From Marsupella aquatica (taxonomy: Eukaryota; Marchantiophyta): 64,000 bases of DNA. The DNA lies in the NCBI GenBank assembly GCA_973895155.1, contig OZ316897.1, positions 6,076,001 to 6,140,000 on the forward strand, written 5' to 3'. Every line of letters begins with the position of its first letter. The first letter of the stretch is position 1. Of this stretch, positions 11,947 to 21,772 are shown piece by piece. The position numbers and the translations under genes were made by a program. The notes below the pieces were generated by a model. The model worked only from the letters and a program-made list of their open reading frames with translations. It ran no database searches and was not told the origin of the DNA.

Positions 11947-12428
11947 ACTAGAGATTTAGTAACGTTGAACGGCTCCAACCTCATTTGTCGCATTGCAACG
12001 TTTCATTTCTTTTCAACGATCACATTTGGTTAATATATATGGCTAGCGTCCGGCGCTAGCATAAGTTTGTCCCGTTCTGAGTGAACCTCTTTCATTTCAC
12101 GGGCCGGATGGATTCTTTCATGGGCCGGATGGATTCTCATCTAAAGTCTTACACTAGTAGGTATTTTTGCAATAAGTTTATTTAAATGGGCTAGAAATCT
12201 TGGTTTGTTTTTTGTTAGCGCCTAGCGATATTATAGAATACAGTTCCGATTCCGATGATATTTTTAAGATAAGTAACATTTCGAGTGTGTTTCGTATCAG
12301 CAGCCAGTGTATGGTTGGACCCACTCGATGGTTTATGTATATTTGGTGGAGAAGTGACTGCATTTAGTTGTTGTAAGGAACCCGATCAAGTGTTACATTT
12401 CGCTAAAATGTGGGCTCAAAACTTCAAA
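11947..12428. other. right noncoding arm of the MULE-type element
   Basis: No gene was seen. Palindromes at 12044-12058 and, degenerate, at 12216-12230. A short tandem duplication (ACGGGCCGGATGGATTCT-like) lies at 12099-12135. Confidence 0.5.
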
Positions 12429-12505
12429 ACATTCATGGTATAGGTTCCTGTTTTCCTGTTAACAGGAGTTCTATTTTCTTGTTTCCTGTCTCGATGGTGA
12501 TGCCC
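12429..12505. repeat. right terminal inverted repeat and subterminal motifs
   Basis: Contains TGTTTCCTGTC at 12480-12490, the complement of the left-end box, and additional TTCCTGTT motifs at about 12443-12460. The terminal CCC is at 12503-12505. It is less conserved than the left end outside the box. Confidence 0.7.
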
Positions 12506-14616
12506 TTCCACTTCAAGGTGTTGTGAGCTTAGTCTATACTGAGCAATAAGTTGTCTAAGTTGTACTGAGATAGTGCTAGATAAGTATTCTTGTTCTCGAT
12601 ATTTCTTCATGGGGTTCACATCTCTCATGTAGTATTGCTGCCGTGGGCTAGGTTCATGCCAAAGTTTGTGCAAAGCCTTTTGCTCAAGTTTTGCTCTTAG
12701 CTTGGTTGGGTGTGTTGGCCATTCATGTTCAGGAAAATCCCAAGCATGGGCCCACCTGCACACATCTGCATACCACCCTTTAGCTGAAGATGAGTGCAAG
12801 GCATGAAAAAGAAATCTGTTTTCCTCCAACTCTCTTACACGCATGATGTATTTGAGTGTGTGGAAGAGTGCTCCACCTCCAAAGGAAACAAGCCTGCCTC
12901 TGCAAGTGTAAGTGCATATGGGGTTTGTGACTTGATCCCAAGCTCCATCTCAAGAAATAGCTTTTGTAGCCCCTCAATCTGTTGCCACCCAGATTTAGAC
13001 ACACCTGCTCCCCAAATTGGTGCTCCATAAAGAATGACTGGTTTCACCAAAGCTCCAAAGAGATGTTTCCTTAACCTCCAAGTGTGTAGACCAGCTCTTT
13101 TGCATTTGTTCATGAATGCATAAAAAGCTCTGTACCCATTGGCAACCCTAGATTTTACACATGAGGCCCAACTCAAGTTTTGAGAGAACTCCACCCCAAG
13201 GTATTTGTAGGTCCTCACAAATTCCACCAGATTCCCTTGGAAGTAGAGCTCTGGATTTTGTCGTGTGCCAATGCCCAAACACTTGGTCTTCTTGAGGTTG
13301 ACTACCATCCCTGTTGCTTGACAAAACTCCTCCAAGGCATTGAGATGTCTTTGCAAAGCTTCTTGAGCATGAGCAAGTAGGACCACATCATCTGCAAATA
13401 TAAGAAGTTGGAGGACAAACCTACCCAATTGAGTGCCAACTCCACCATGCTCCTCCAAAATGTTGTGTAGTTGATCAATGAAGATGCCAAAGAGAGTTGG
13501 TGAGAGAGGACAACCTTGGATCACCCCAAGAGTGCTCCAGATTTCTTCAGAGGTTTCCTTTGAAAGTTTGATGCGCACTTCTTGGTACAATTTAGAAACA
13601 GCCAACCTGAGCTCTTCAGGCACTTCCAACTCCACCATCCTATCCCAAAGCTTGGATCGGGAAACTTTGTCAAAGGCCTTGGAGAAGTCCACAAACAAGC
13701 AAATAATGGTTTATGTGGAGATTTGGCCTTTTCACACAACACCCTCAAGCAGAGAATGTGATCCATAGTGCTGAATTCTCTCCTAAAACCTGCTTGTGAA
13801 GGTGCCCTTTTCATCTCACTCTCCAACCAAGAGCTTAATCTGGCTTCAAGTAGTCCTCCCAAAACTTTAGCAAAAGTATTGCCTACCATGATGGTTCTGT
13901 AGTTGTGCACATCGTCCTTGTTGCCTGCCTTGAAGATAGGCACCACTCTTCTGGTCATCCAAGCTTTAGGTAAACCTAAAGCCATTGCTTGATTCAGCTC
14001 ATGCACCAAGTTTGTTAGTAAAGAGGGTCCTCCCCACAAAAGAAGCTCCAAGTTCAGGCCCAACAGATCTTTAGCTTTCCCATGTTGCATGTGGGAAAGA
14101 TGCACCTTCACCTCCCTCTCTGTAAACTGAATGGTGTCCCCAAGGGGCAAAGGCATGCCACTAGCATCTGGAAAGAAATACAAGGATGTGACATAGGTTA
14201 CCAGGTCCTGGTGATCCAAGGGGGGAGTAGTCTTGCCTGATTGCATTCTCTCCCAAAAACGTTTTGGATGTTTGATGAACTCCTCACATAGTGATTGTTG
14301 ATGACTCTTCAAGAAGCACCTCTTCTTGTGTTTGATGAAGTTCTTGTACATAGTGAATGCCAAAAGTCTCTTTTCCCCTGAATGTGATCTAGCTTGCATC
14401 CTTGCTCTAGCACAATCCGCGTCAAACCAAGCCTTCATGTTTTGCTTTCTAGGGGGTTTGGTGGAGAAAGTAGAGGCTGCTGCTTGTGCTATGACTTCTG
14501 AGAGCTCAATCTGATCATCCAGGGTATGGAGAAGATGTTCAAAGTTGGCTTTGAAGATGACTTCTCTATCAGGGTCTAGAAACAGAGGTTTGGGTACTGG
14601 CTTTCTATGCACTTTG
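12506..14616 (-). mobile_element. LINE-A copy 1, 5'-truncated ORF2 portion
   Basis: Minus-strand continuation of the LINE broken at 701. It covers ORF2 from just after the endonuclease domain through the RT (DFSKAFDKV, QGCPLSPTLFG, FADDVVLLAHA) into the C-terminal region. The match to the 54-57 kb copy ends at about 14616, after which the sequence is unrelated, so the copy is 5'-truncated. Single-base losses at about 13702 (AAATAATGG against AAAATAATGG) and about 12869 (GTGCTCC against GTGCCTCC) shift the frame, so it is dead. Confidence 0.85.
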
Positions 14617-15001
14617 AAGGTGACAAGTACAATTGTTTTGTGATGCCACATACAGATGTTGTAAATGGGCAGACATTCAATGAGAATACAAAATGTTGGT
14701 ACACTTTAAGGGAATTCTCGCAAATTAAATAGCCTTGTAACTTATATGCTCATAATGAGAAGTCCTGATTTAATTTAAGCAGTGTCATGTAAGTCGTGAT
14801 CAAAATGATTGCAGAGTTAAAAAAGTTCCTAGAAGGCTTAAGGGGAGTTTTTGAAGGCATGTACCCAGGAACAAGTAATGAACTTAGGGTACTTGTTGCC
14901 TAAGCATCCTCTCCTACAGAGGTCCTTCTTCTCAAAATTGGAATGTCTGCAATCTCCAAGGTATCCACATCAGGTGCACTATGCATGTACATTATTCAGG
15001 T
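14617..15001. other. unassigned
   Basis: No coding region or element sequence was recognised. Confidence 0.3.
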
Positions 15002-15682
15002 TCAAAGCCAAGAAATGTGATCGCTCATGGGAGTGTGCAAAGTAGGATCTATGGCATGGCGATGACAATAGAAGATCCATCGATCAACACCATGTGCAGA
15101 GTGATGATAGATGTGTCTGTCACAAGCATAGCCTTCTGCTTGATGCTCCTTCAAACAATGAAAGTGCCACATGGTGGGACACCTAACACAGTGGACTATG
15201 TCCACCCAAAAATCTTCATCGTGCTGACCACATGCCTTACACTTATGAAGTGGGCAAGCTGTGGCAAGATCGGGCAAACATGAAAAACAAAAGAACCTCA
15301 CACAATATATGTCAGGGAATTTCCTAACAAGTGGTGGAGCATCAACAGAACCCTCATAAGACCCCAACTTCCCACACTGTGCACACTTAGCCTGCTTCTC
15401 CAAACAATCAGTGCACATCCAGCCTCCTTGGTGTGCTGACGGGAGGCCCACCCCTGGACAGTTGTTTTCTGTAGCAAGGTCAGACTCCGGGTTGAGGTGG
15501 AAATGCCTCATGCAAGGGCCCTCACATATGGCTAAGCCCCCACCATCGTCACAAATGGCACAACAATGAGCTGCCTTCTGGAAAATCTGACTTGCGGAGA
15601 AGTTACTACCATCTGGCCCAACTACACCTATGTTGCTCACCTCTGTCCCCCGCTTCTTGGCTCGGATTTTAGGGCGTGCCAT
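15002..15682 (-). CDS. EDM2-like protein with tandem PHD-type fingers
   Basis: Single open frame of about 226 residues starting at MARPKIRAKKRG (15682). A first Cys-rich finger begins CAICDDGGGLAICEGPCMRHFH, the spacing of the first PHD of plant EDM2 proteins. It is followed by WMCTDCLEKQAKCAQCG, then a second unit with CPLHKCKACGQ and a third with HCVRCPTMWHFHCL. In EDM2 these fingers read H3 methylation and prevent improper silencing at intronic transposons. No ATPase-like or SET domain is visible, so this is either a short EDM2 relative, a first exon or captured fragment. It sits between LINE fragments. The PHD nature is clear; the EDM2 relationship is from family memory. Confidence 0.6.
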   Translation of the reverse strand: MARPKIRAKKRGTEVSNIGVVGPDGSNFSASQIFQKAAHCCAICDDGGGLAICEGPCMRHFHLNPESDLATENNCPGVGLPSAHQGGWMCTDCLEKQAKCAQCGKLGSYEGSVDAPPLVRKFPDIYCVRFFCFSCLPDLATACPLHKCKACGQHDEDFWVDIVHCVRCPTMWHFHCLKEHQAEGYACDRHIYHHSAHGVDRWIFYCHRHAIDPTLHTPMSDHISWL

Positions 15683-17522
15683 GCCTACGCATGAGACAGA
15701 TAGTACACAGAGTGCACAGACAATACAATTTAGCAGAGTGCACAGACAATACAATTTAGCAGTGTACAAAAAGTACAGTGTAGCATATAGACTAGAGTGG
15801 CAATTGCTACTGCAATGAAATGTTCACACACATGTTCAGAGTAGACATACTTTTTGGTTTGTTGAGCCCACACTAAAAACTGATCCCCTCGTACAATAGC
15901 TCCACCTACACCTCAATTTTGTGGCTATGATTCACCAAAGGAGATCTGCAACAAGATTTAATGCATTTGAATCACATATAACAATCGCGACATGTAAAAC
16001 ATGCATTTTTTGAACAGGATTGGTATCAAGCAGTGTGATCAGGGTTGTAATTTATACATCCTAAATAGGCTATGATAGTGAATGAGACAAATAAGTTAGG
16101 CATAAATCACTTTTTCCAGGACATCACATGGCCCATTAATTCCAGTCTTTGAAATGAGACTTTTAAGTGAGCTTGCTAGCCTCTTAAATTAGGATATTGT
16201 ACTTAGTGCAGCCATAATAGGATAAGTTATGTACTGTTGACCGTAAACCCTGGACCCAAAATTGCTCATAATTCAAAATCTTAAGTAAATATCCTCTCTG
16301 TTCAAGTCAAAGTGTTAAGTTATAGGTCAATGGTCTCTGGTCTGTGCATGCGGTGTGACAAGTGGTCTTCTACAGCGTGTGATCCAAACATGTGTAGACA
16401 CCAAAGTGACCGGTGGTGTGGTCTGGGAGGGCAGGACAAGTGACATCGCCAGGCACACTACAGGATGGCGAGTGGTTCCAGATGATACATTGTGCTCTGT
16501 GGTAATGGTAATGGTAATGGTGAAAAAACCGACATCCAAGAGAATGGTCATCCAACTCTAGGCCAGAAGCCCTACAGGCAAGACAGTCATACTGGCAACT
16601 GTGCACACACCCTTGGGCCCTAATTTGTGGCAGGTCATGTACGAGAGACAAAAATACCAAGGATGTTGGGAAGGGTGGAGAAGCAGGTACAGGGCGGCTG
16701 TAGTTGTTCCTGGCAACAACTGGGTACTCAAAGTACCATGCAGACTGGGCTGGAAGGATCCCAAGTCTGACATACTCAAGGCGCAACATCTCTGCCTTGC
16801 GTGCAAGCTGCACATGTTCAGCATTGCGGGTCCTCACCATAAGTGTTGCTTTTGTGGAGTGTCGTGTGTTCACATCCTCTGATAAGCACCTTCGATCAGC
16901 AAGGTGAGCAGGAGCTGTACTTGCCTCACCAACAGCAACCAACCTTAAATTATCAGTTCCCACTCACTATGTCATTCCATTGGTTCCAGCTAGGGGTCAT
17001 AGTGTAAACATAGCATGAAACACTCCTAATCAACTTGCTTACAAACTACAATATCCAGAAAGAGTGAAAGTCTCACCCTCCAGTGAGCAGCAGAGAGGTA
17101 GTTCACTGGATGTGTTGATGTGCAGTTAAACCTCCACTATTGCTTACTTCCAGTGTATGCTGCTCAGAAGAAGACATATTAGTAGCAGCAAATTGCAAAT
17201 AATGGCCATAAGCAAACCGTGAGAGTTTGCAGAATGCTACGACAACTATTCATCCATCACAACAGTGCTCCACAGGAATGAAACCAAGCAAAATTTGGTG
17301 ACCTCGACCAATGACAAGGCCAATGTAGTTCACAATCCTTGACCGATCAGGATATGGATTGGAATTACAATTAGTCAACTCTTCTTCTTTGTTTTCTAAC
17401 TCTAGGGGAAATGAGCATGACCAGGGAATTCTCTGAGAAATAGAAGTGCACAGGGAAAATGAAATTGGCTCATTCAGCTGCGCAAGATGGACCATTGCAG
17501 CATACTTGGACAATTGTTCCGC
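15683..17522. other. unassigned; GGTAAT microsatellite
   Basis: No confident gene. A minus-strand frame at 16963-16370 is open for nearly 200 codons but shows no domain I recognise. A short GGTAAT repeat at about 16500-16520 resembles the LINE-A tail but has no LINE next to it. Confidence 0.3.
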
Positions 17523-18574
17523 AATACTTTTAGATCTAAACAAGGATGTAGTACCATTGATTACCTTCTTGCCTCACCTACCTCTGCCACTAGAGTGGTT
17601 CTCTTTGGAGCTTTGGTGAAACCAGTCATTCTTTATGGAGCACCAATTTGGGGAGCAGGTGTGTCTAAATCTGGGTGGCAACAGATTGAGGGGCTGCAAA
17701 AGCTATTTCTTGAGATGGAGCTTGGGATCAAGTCACAAACCCCATATGCACTTACACTTGCAGAGGCAGGCTTGTTTCCTTTGGAGGTGGAGGCACTCTT
17801 CCACACACTCAAATACATCATGCGTGTAAGAGAGTTGGAGGAAAACAGATTTCCTTTTCATGCCTTGCGCTCATCTTCAGCTAAAGGGTGGTATGCAGAT
17901 GTGTGCAGGTGGGCCCATGCTTGGGATTTTCCTGAACATGAATGGCCAACACACCCAACCAAGCTAAGAGCAAAACTTGAGCAAAAGGCTTTGCACAAAC
18001 TTTGGCATGAACCTAGCCCACGACAGCAATACTACATGAGAGATGTGAACCCCATGAAGAAATATCGAGAACAAGAATACTTATCTAGCACTATCTCAGT
18101 ACAACTTAGACAACTTATTGCTCAGTATAGACTAAGCTCACACCACCTTGAAGTAGAACAAGGGAGATGGAAGGATATTGACAGGAAAAAGAGGGTTTGT
18201 CAACTATGTGATAGCTCTAGTATAGAGAATGAATATCATGTATTCATTGCTTGCAAGTTTTATGAGGGGGTTAGGATGGCATCTCAAATCTTGGTGAAAG
18301 ATTTGTATGCATTGTTTGGTCTGCCCCCTCAGCAACTTGGAAGGTATATCTTTGCGGTGGATAGGGAAAGGAGAATAGGTTTGGAAAATCTTTCAGGGCT
18401 CTCTAGGTCCATAGGGCTCTCTAGGTCCATAGTTTCTTTGAGGACATAGTTGTCCTCTTCTGAGCAATCTCTTTTGGTTGCTCTTTTCTTTGATTGCATT
18501 GTACTTTACTTTTTGTGGCACCTCCTTTGACTTTCATGGTCCCGGAGCTTATAATACATTACCATTACCATTAC
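17523..18574 (+). mobile_element. LINE-A copy 2 with large internal deletion
   Basis: Plus-strand copy. It starts in the endonuclease domain (TFRSKQGCSTIDYLL), then jumps at about 17602 straight to the post-RT region (LFGALVKPVILYG), losing over 550 codons including the whole RT catalytic core. The rest of ORF2, the 3' UTR and the ATTACC hexamer tail (18553-18574) are present. It abuts the second ParB/methyltransferase-element copy at 18575. Confidence 0.85.
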
Positions 18575-19049
18575 CAATTCAAGAGATTTGGTGATTCCGT
18601 GAAGAATAAGTTCTTTCACACTATGTGGCCTTCAAAGTACCCTGACAAAGAAGATTACACCCAGAGAAACCAGAAGCGAGCGAAGAGGTTTGTGTATAGG
18701 TTCTACATACTCTTTTCGGAACCGTCATGCTCTCCCGTATGATGAGGCTATTAGTCCTGGAGAGAAGAACATCCCTTGGATTTTCGATTCCCCTGCGCCT
18801 CCGTTCTCTAGTCGGTTTTCGTCTCACCCGGGAGTTCTTGTTGATGGGGTACTCCCAATCGATCGAAGAGGACAAGAAATGTTCGGGCGAGTTGATTTTA
18901 AGGACAGTAATATTCCTAATGAACATTTTACGAGGGCTGTTCGTCGAGGACCTTCAGAGGGATACGTTCGTTTGCATGGTCTCGGCTTCAAGAAAGATTG
19001 GCGGAGAGAAGCAGCAAGAGTGGTTGATGATTGCAACTCGGAAAGCTAG
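18575..19049 (+). pseudogene. fused remnant of the ParB/methyltransferase gene and the small downstream ORF
   Basis: The first ~45 codons encode KNKFFHTMWPSKYPDKEDYT and RNQKRAKR, matching the middle (helical) region of the ParB/methyltransferase protein (NTMWPSKYPDKEVYT, KNQKRAKR at about 5530-5460). At about 18712 the frame passes directly into sequence matching the small protein of 1999-1523 (EAISPGEKNIPWIFDSP). The deletion therefore removed everything between, including the methyltransferase domain. The stop is at 19047-19049. It shows that both frames evolve as coding sequence in this family. Confidence 0.7.
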
Positions 19050-19712
19050 ATGGAAATTTCGTTTTGCTGATCGCTTTAAGCTAGCGTCGGGCGCTGCTAA
19101 AGTTTTCCGGATTTTGTGGCATTGAAGTCGACCTCAGCTCTGGCGTTAGGGTTTTCCCGGTTGTCTACTATTTAGGTTTTGGCTAGCGCCGGGCGCTATT
19201 GAAACGACAACGGATTTTGTGGGAGGGAATGGATCTTGACTATGTTGTCTGGGTTTGGACGCATCTTGTCTCCAAGAAACGACTAGTTTTCTAGTTAGTT
19301 TTTGGCTAGCGCCGAGCGCTGTTCATGTATTAGTCGAAAACCTCCGATGGTGTCGACCGTGACTTCATGGATGGGATTTTTAGGCCAGATTGTTGATGTT
19401 GATAACTGCATTTTGTATCACTTAAGCCGAACGCGTTTTCTATTTTGCGAATGTTTTTTCCGGCCTTTCTTTTCTACTTGTATTTGTCTTAGATTTTGTG
19501 TATCTCAATTGGCAGCCGTCTTTTATGTTTAATTTTTTTTTTTCCGTGTTGTTCTTTTATTTATCACGAGGGTTTGGTGGTTTTGTTTTCTATTCTTGTA
19601 CTTTCAAATGGAGATTTTGAGACCTTTTTTTAAGATCACTGTTCACGACCATCCAAACACTGTTCACTGGTAACAGCTCCTTTTAACTGGTACCAGAATC
19701 TGTTTCTTGTTA

Positions 19713-19746
19713 CTGTTATCTGTTTGCTGTCGTTTGTAAATTCCCC
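19713..19746. repeat. right terminal repeat of the second element copy
   Basis: CTGTTTGCTGTC followed by GTTTGTAAATTCCCC. Reverse-complemented, it reads GGGGAATTTACAAAC then GACAGCAAACAG, nearly the left end of the first element. Independent support for the terminus. Confidence 0.75.
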
Positions 19747-20139
19747 ACCAGTTTCGTGTTCTGGTACTATTTTTTGTACTATTTTGTGATTGGCAAGGCA
19801 AACAAATTTTTCTTTTCCGAGATTTTTTGTAGAGTTGTTTTGAGGGGAGTAGGAAACGGGCACAAAAATTGGATTAGGAAACAAAGGTCTATGGAATTTT
19901 CTCTTTAAAAGATTCTCTCAAGGGGTCCGAAATGATGTTTTCACCCTTGCACTGAATTGATAATAACTTTTGGCTCAAGTGTCCGTTTGTAGAGCCGCTC
20001 GGCATTTTGGAAATCTTACCTTGTAGGCTACATGGCGGTGAATTTCATTTCCACTTTACCAACTTTAATTTTTGGTGATTTTTGTGTGGAGGTATTTCGT
20101 TACAGATTGTGTTTCTTGTGTTTTTGTTTTCAACATCTA
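19747..20139. other. unassigned AT-rich spacer
   Basis: T-rich DNA without a recognisable gene or repeat. Confidence 0.3.
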
Positions 20140-20430
20140 TGACTTCACAAAAGCTTGCGGCGCCAAATTTTGAGGTGGAGAAGTTTGACAGAAGGTCAGC
20201 TTTAGCCTTTGGACTTGGAAAGTGACTAACATTTGATCCAGCAGGGTCTTGAGAAGACCATCACTAGAGTGAAACCCTCATCTCTAGCAGATGAGGAGTG
20301 GGAAGATATGTTGTTGTAGGCATGTAGTTATTGTACAATTGAGTTGTTCTTGGTGAATAACATTCTCAAGAACGTGTTGAGGATGGATTGGAATGCCAAG
20401 AATATCTGGGATACGCTTACTTAGCTATAC
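20140..20430 (+). pseudogene. copia-type gag fragment
   Basis: A decayed reading starting MTSQKLAAPNFEVEKFD and continuing, with in-frame stops, through a DEEWEDM segment and NAKNIWDTL. This follows the usual Ty1/copia gag layout (F-x-W region, D-x-A-x-x-I, A-x-x-W-x-x-L). Frameshifts and stops make it non-functional. No LTR was identified next to it. Confidence 0.45.
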
Positions 20431-20699
20431 TAGAGTACTTTGTCGACTACTCATATTTACCAATCACTAATACCAATCCCGTAATTTCTTACTAGGGAAA
20501 TAATGACTATGTAGTCATTAAGTCTTTAAAAATGACTTGTAGTAATTTATTATTACTACAAGATAATCTGCGTTTACTGATGTGTGTAACATCTCTTACA
20601 TACTCAGTGTTTACCTGGGTGCATGAGAAAGTAACTTCTGGATGTGAAGTAACTACTTCAAAATATCAGTGTTTATGCATGAAGTAGTCAACTATAATT

Positions 20700-21142
20700 T
20701 GTCGTGCAAGAGTGCATGGTTATCATCGCCCATCACCATGCCCTGTGCACGCCCGCTAGGATATTATGGTAGTTTAGGTTCATCATTTAGACGCCATATA
20801 TGCAAGCTATAATAGATATGCTTGGTGTTCTCTAAGCAAGCATTCTCCTCTTAGTAGCACTTTCGGCAATGTTCTTGTAGCAAACCCTGGTTGTTCTTGA
20901 AGCAAATAGTCTTTGTTAGGAGCACTCCAGAGCCAACATACTTAGATTGCTCATTGCACATTCACTTCAGTTCTTCTTGAGTCTTAGCTTTAGCATTGCA
21001 AGCACTTGGCTATGGCAGTACACTCCATGGCACCTCCACACATTTGAGGATTGGCTATGACTCTTTAGATGCTCCCAACACATCATGGCATGCTGCTGGT
21101 TTTCTTATGTACTACTCACTCTACATGCTACATACGTATTAC
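20700..21142. repeat. terminal segment B, 5' copy
   Basis: 443 bp beginning TGTCGTGCAAG and ending CATACGTATTAC. It matches 29348-29790 over its whole length with one difference noticed (CCCAACACATC against CCCAGCACATC). It is not followed by segment A, unlike the 3' copy. Confidence 0.85.
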
Positions 21143-21772
21143 TCAAGAAGAACTATCTTGACGGGATTACATCCGCCGATGTGGCAATCTGGTGATTGCT
21201 TCATCAATCAGATTTGGTTTTGAGTGATAATTGTAGAGTTCACTAAAGGTGAAAGACGTTCATGAATAGAGGGAGGTCGACTTGTACAGGGACAGGTCGA
21301 ACACAAACTTTCAAGTTATCGTCAGTTCTCAAAACGCCATTTTGAGCACATCCGTGATCTATTCTGGTTGTAACTCTTCAACCGTTTGACGAGAGTAGGA
21401 GCTTTTAGCATGGTTGGAAAGCTCTCATCGAGGCGTGCAAGATCGATATAAAGAACTCCGAAAACGAAGCCCTATCAAGTGAGATACAGTCGCCGACATT
21501 TTGATTTCACCGAAATGCAATTTCGGGACAATTTCGCGAATTTCCAACTTTGATTTCTACTGTTTGCGTCAACGACTTGGGGCATGTAAGGGCTCATTAG
21601 GAGCGTCTGTGAGTGCTTCATCTCCTCATGATTATCTCACATATCGTTATCTATTACCAAGAGAGATATGTGTTGAAGAGTTGGAACACCTTCATGCAGA
21701 TTTTAGGGATTTGGTCTCTATTTTGAGGTTTAGAGGAAGACTGATTGATCTCTTTGAGCATGTCACATCAGG
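21143..21772. other. retrotransposon leader
   Basis: Untranslated leader between segment B and gag. I could not recognise a primer-binding site complementary to initiator Met tRNA at its start. Confidence 0.5.

Larger units (their letters stand above)
1053..12230. repeat. dispersed 15-bp palindrome family TAGCGCCnGGCGCTA (about 20 copies)
   Basis: Copies start at 1053, 1524, 2626, 2925, 4046, 4140, 4953, 6346, 7619, 7692, 7837, 7899, 10203, 10279, 10349 and 12044. More degenerate copies start at 1244, 2502, 2801 and 12216. The two 7-base arms are complementary, and the centre varies (CCGGG, CCAGG, CCTGG, TCGGG, CTTGG). Locations: the divergent promoter (4), the transposase intron (3), three introns of the ParB/methyltransferase gene (4), and the left and right noncoding arms. 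None is in the exons of those two genes. The only coding overlap is the end of the small ORF at 1523. The same repeat occurs in the second element copy (19082, 19184, 19307) and was not seen elsewhere in the window. Confidence 0.9.
702..12505. mobile_element. MULE-type DNA transposon with ParB/methyltransferase cargo and palindromic repeats
   Basis: The left end reads GGGGTATTTACATAA then GACAGGAAACA (717-727). The right end, on the opposite strand, reads GGGCATCACCATCGA then GACAGGAAACA (12490-12480), with the same 15-bp spacing. The flanks are LINE-A sequence that joins seamlessly if the element is removed, with an 8-bp target duplication TTCTACTT (694-701) and TTCCACTT (12506-12513). If one more base is counted it is 9 bp with two mismatches, the usual MULE size. 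Contents: divergent transposase (8147-11946) and ParB/methyltransferase (7288-2987) genes, a small ORF (1999-1523), and about 20 copies of a 15-bp palindrome outside the main exons. The element-level boundaries are directly visible; the superfamily call rests on the transposase motifs. Confidence 0.85.
18575..19746 (+). mobile_element. rearranged second copy of the ParB/methyltransferase element
   Basis: Plus-strand relative of the element at 702-12505. Its right end reads TGTTTGCTGTC (19721-19731), 15 bp, then ending in CCCC at 19746, reproducing both the box and the 15-bp offset of the first element. Palindromes at 19082, 19184 and 19307 (two with the final A replaced by G). Coding remnants at 18575-19049 match parts of the first element's proteins. 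The transposase and most of the methyltransferase gene are missing. The left side is lost at the LINE-A junction. Confidence 0.75.

Noticed and set aside
1053-12230. CRISPR-like array
   Set aside because: The palindromes are irregularly spaced over kilobases, in introns and spacers, with no repeat-spacer regularity, and the DNA is eukaryotic.
16370-16963. 198-codon minus-strand open frame
   Set aside because: No recognisable domain; could be chance or an exon of something unseen.
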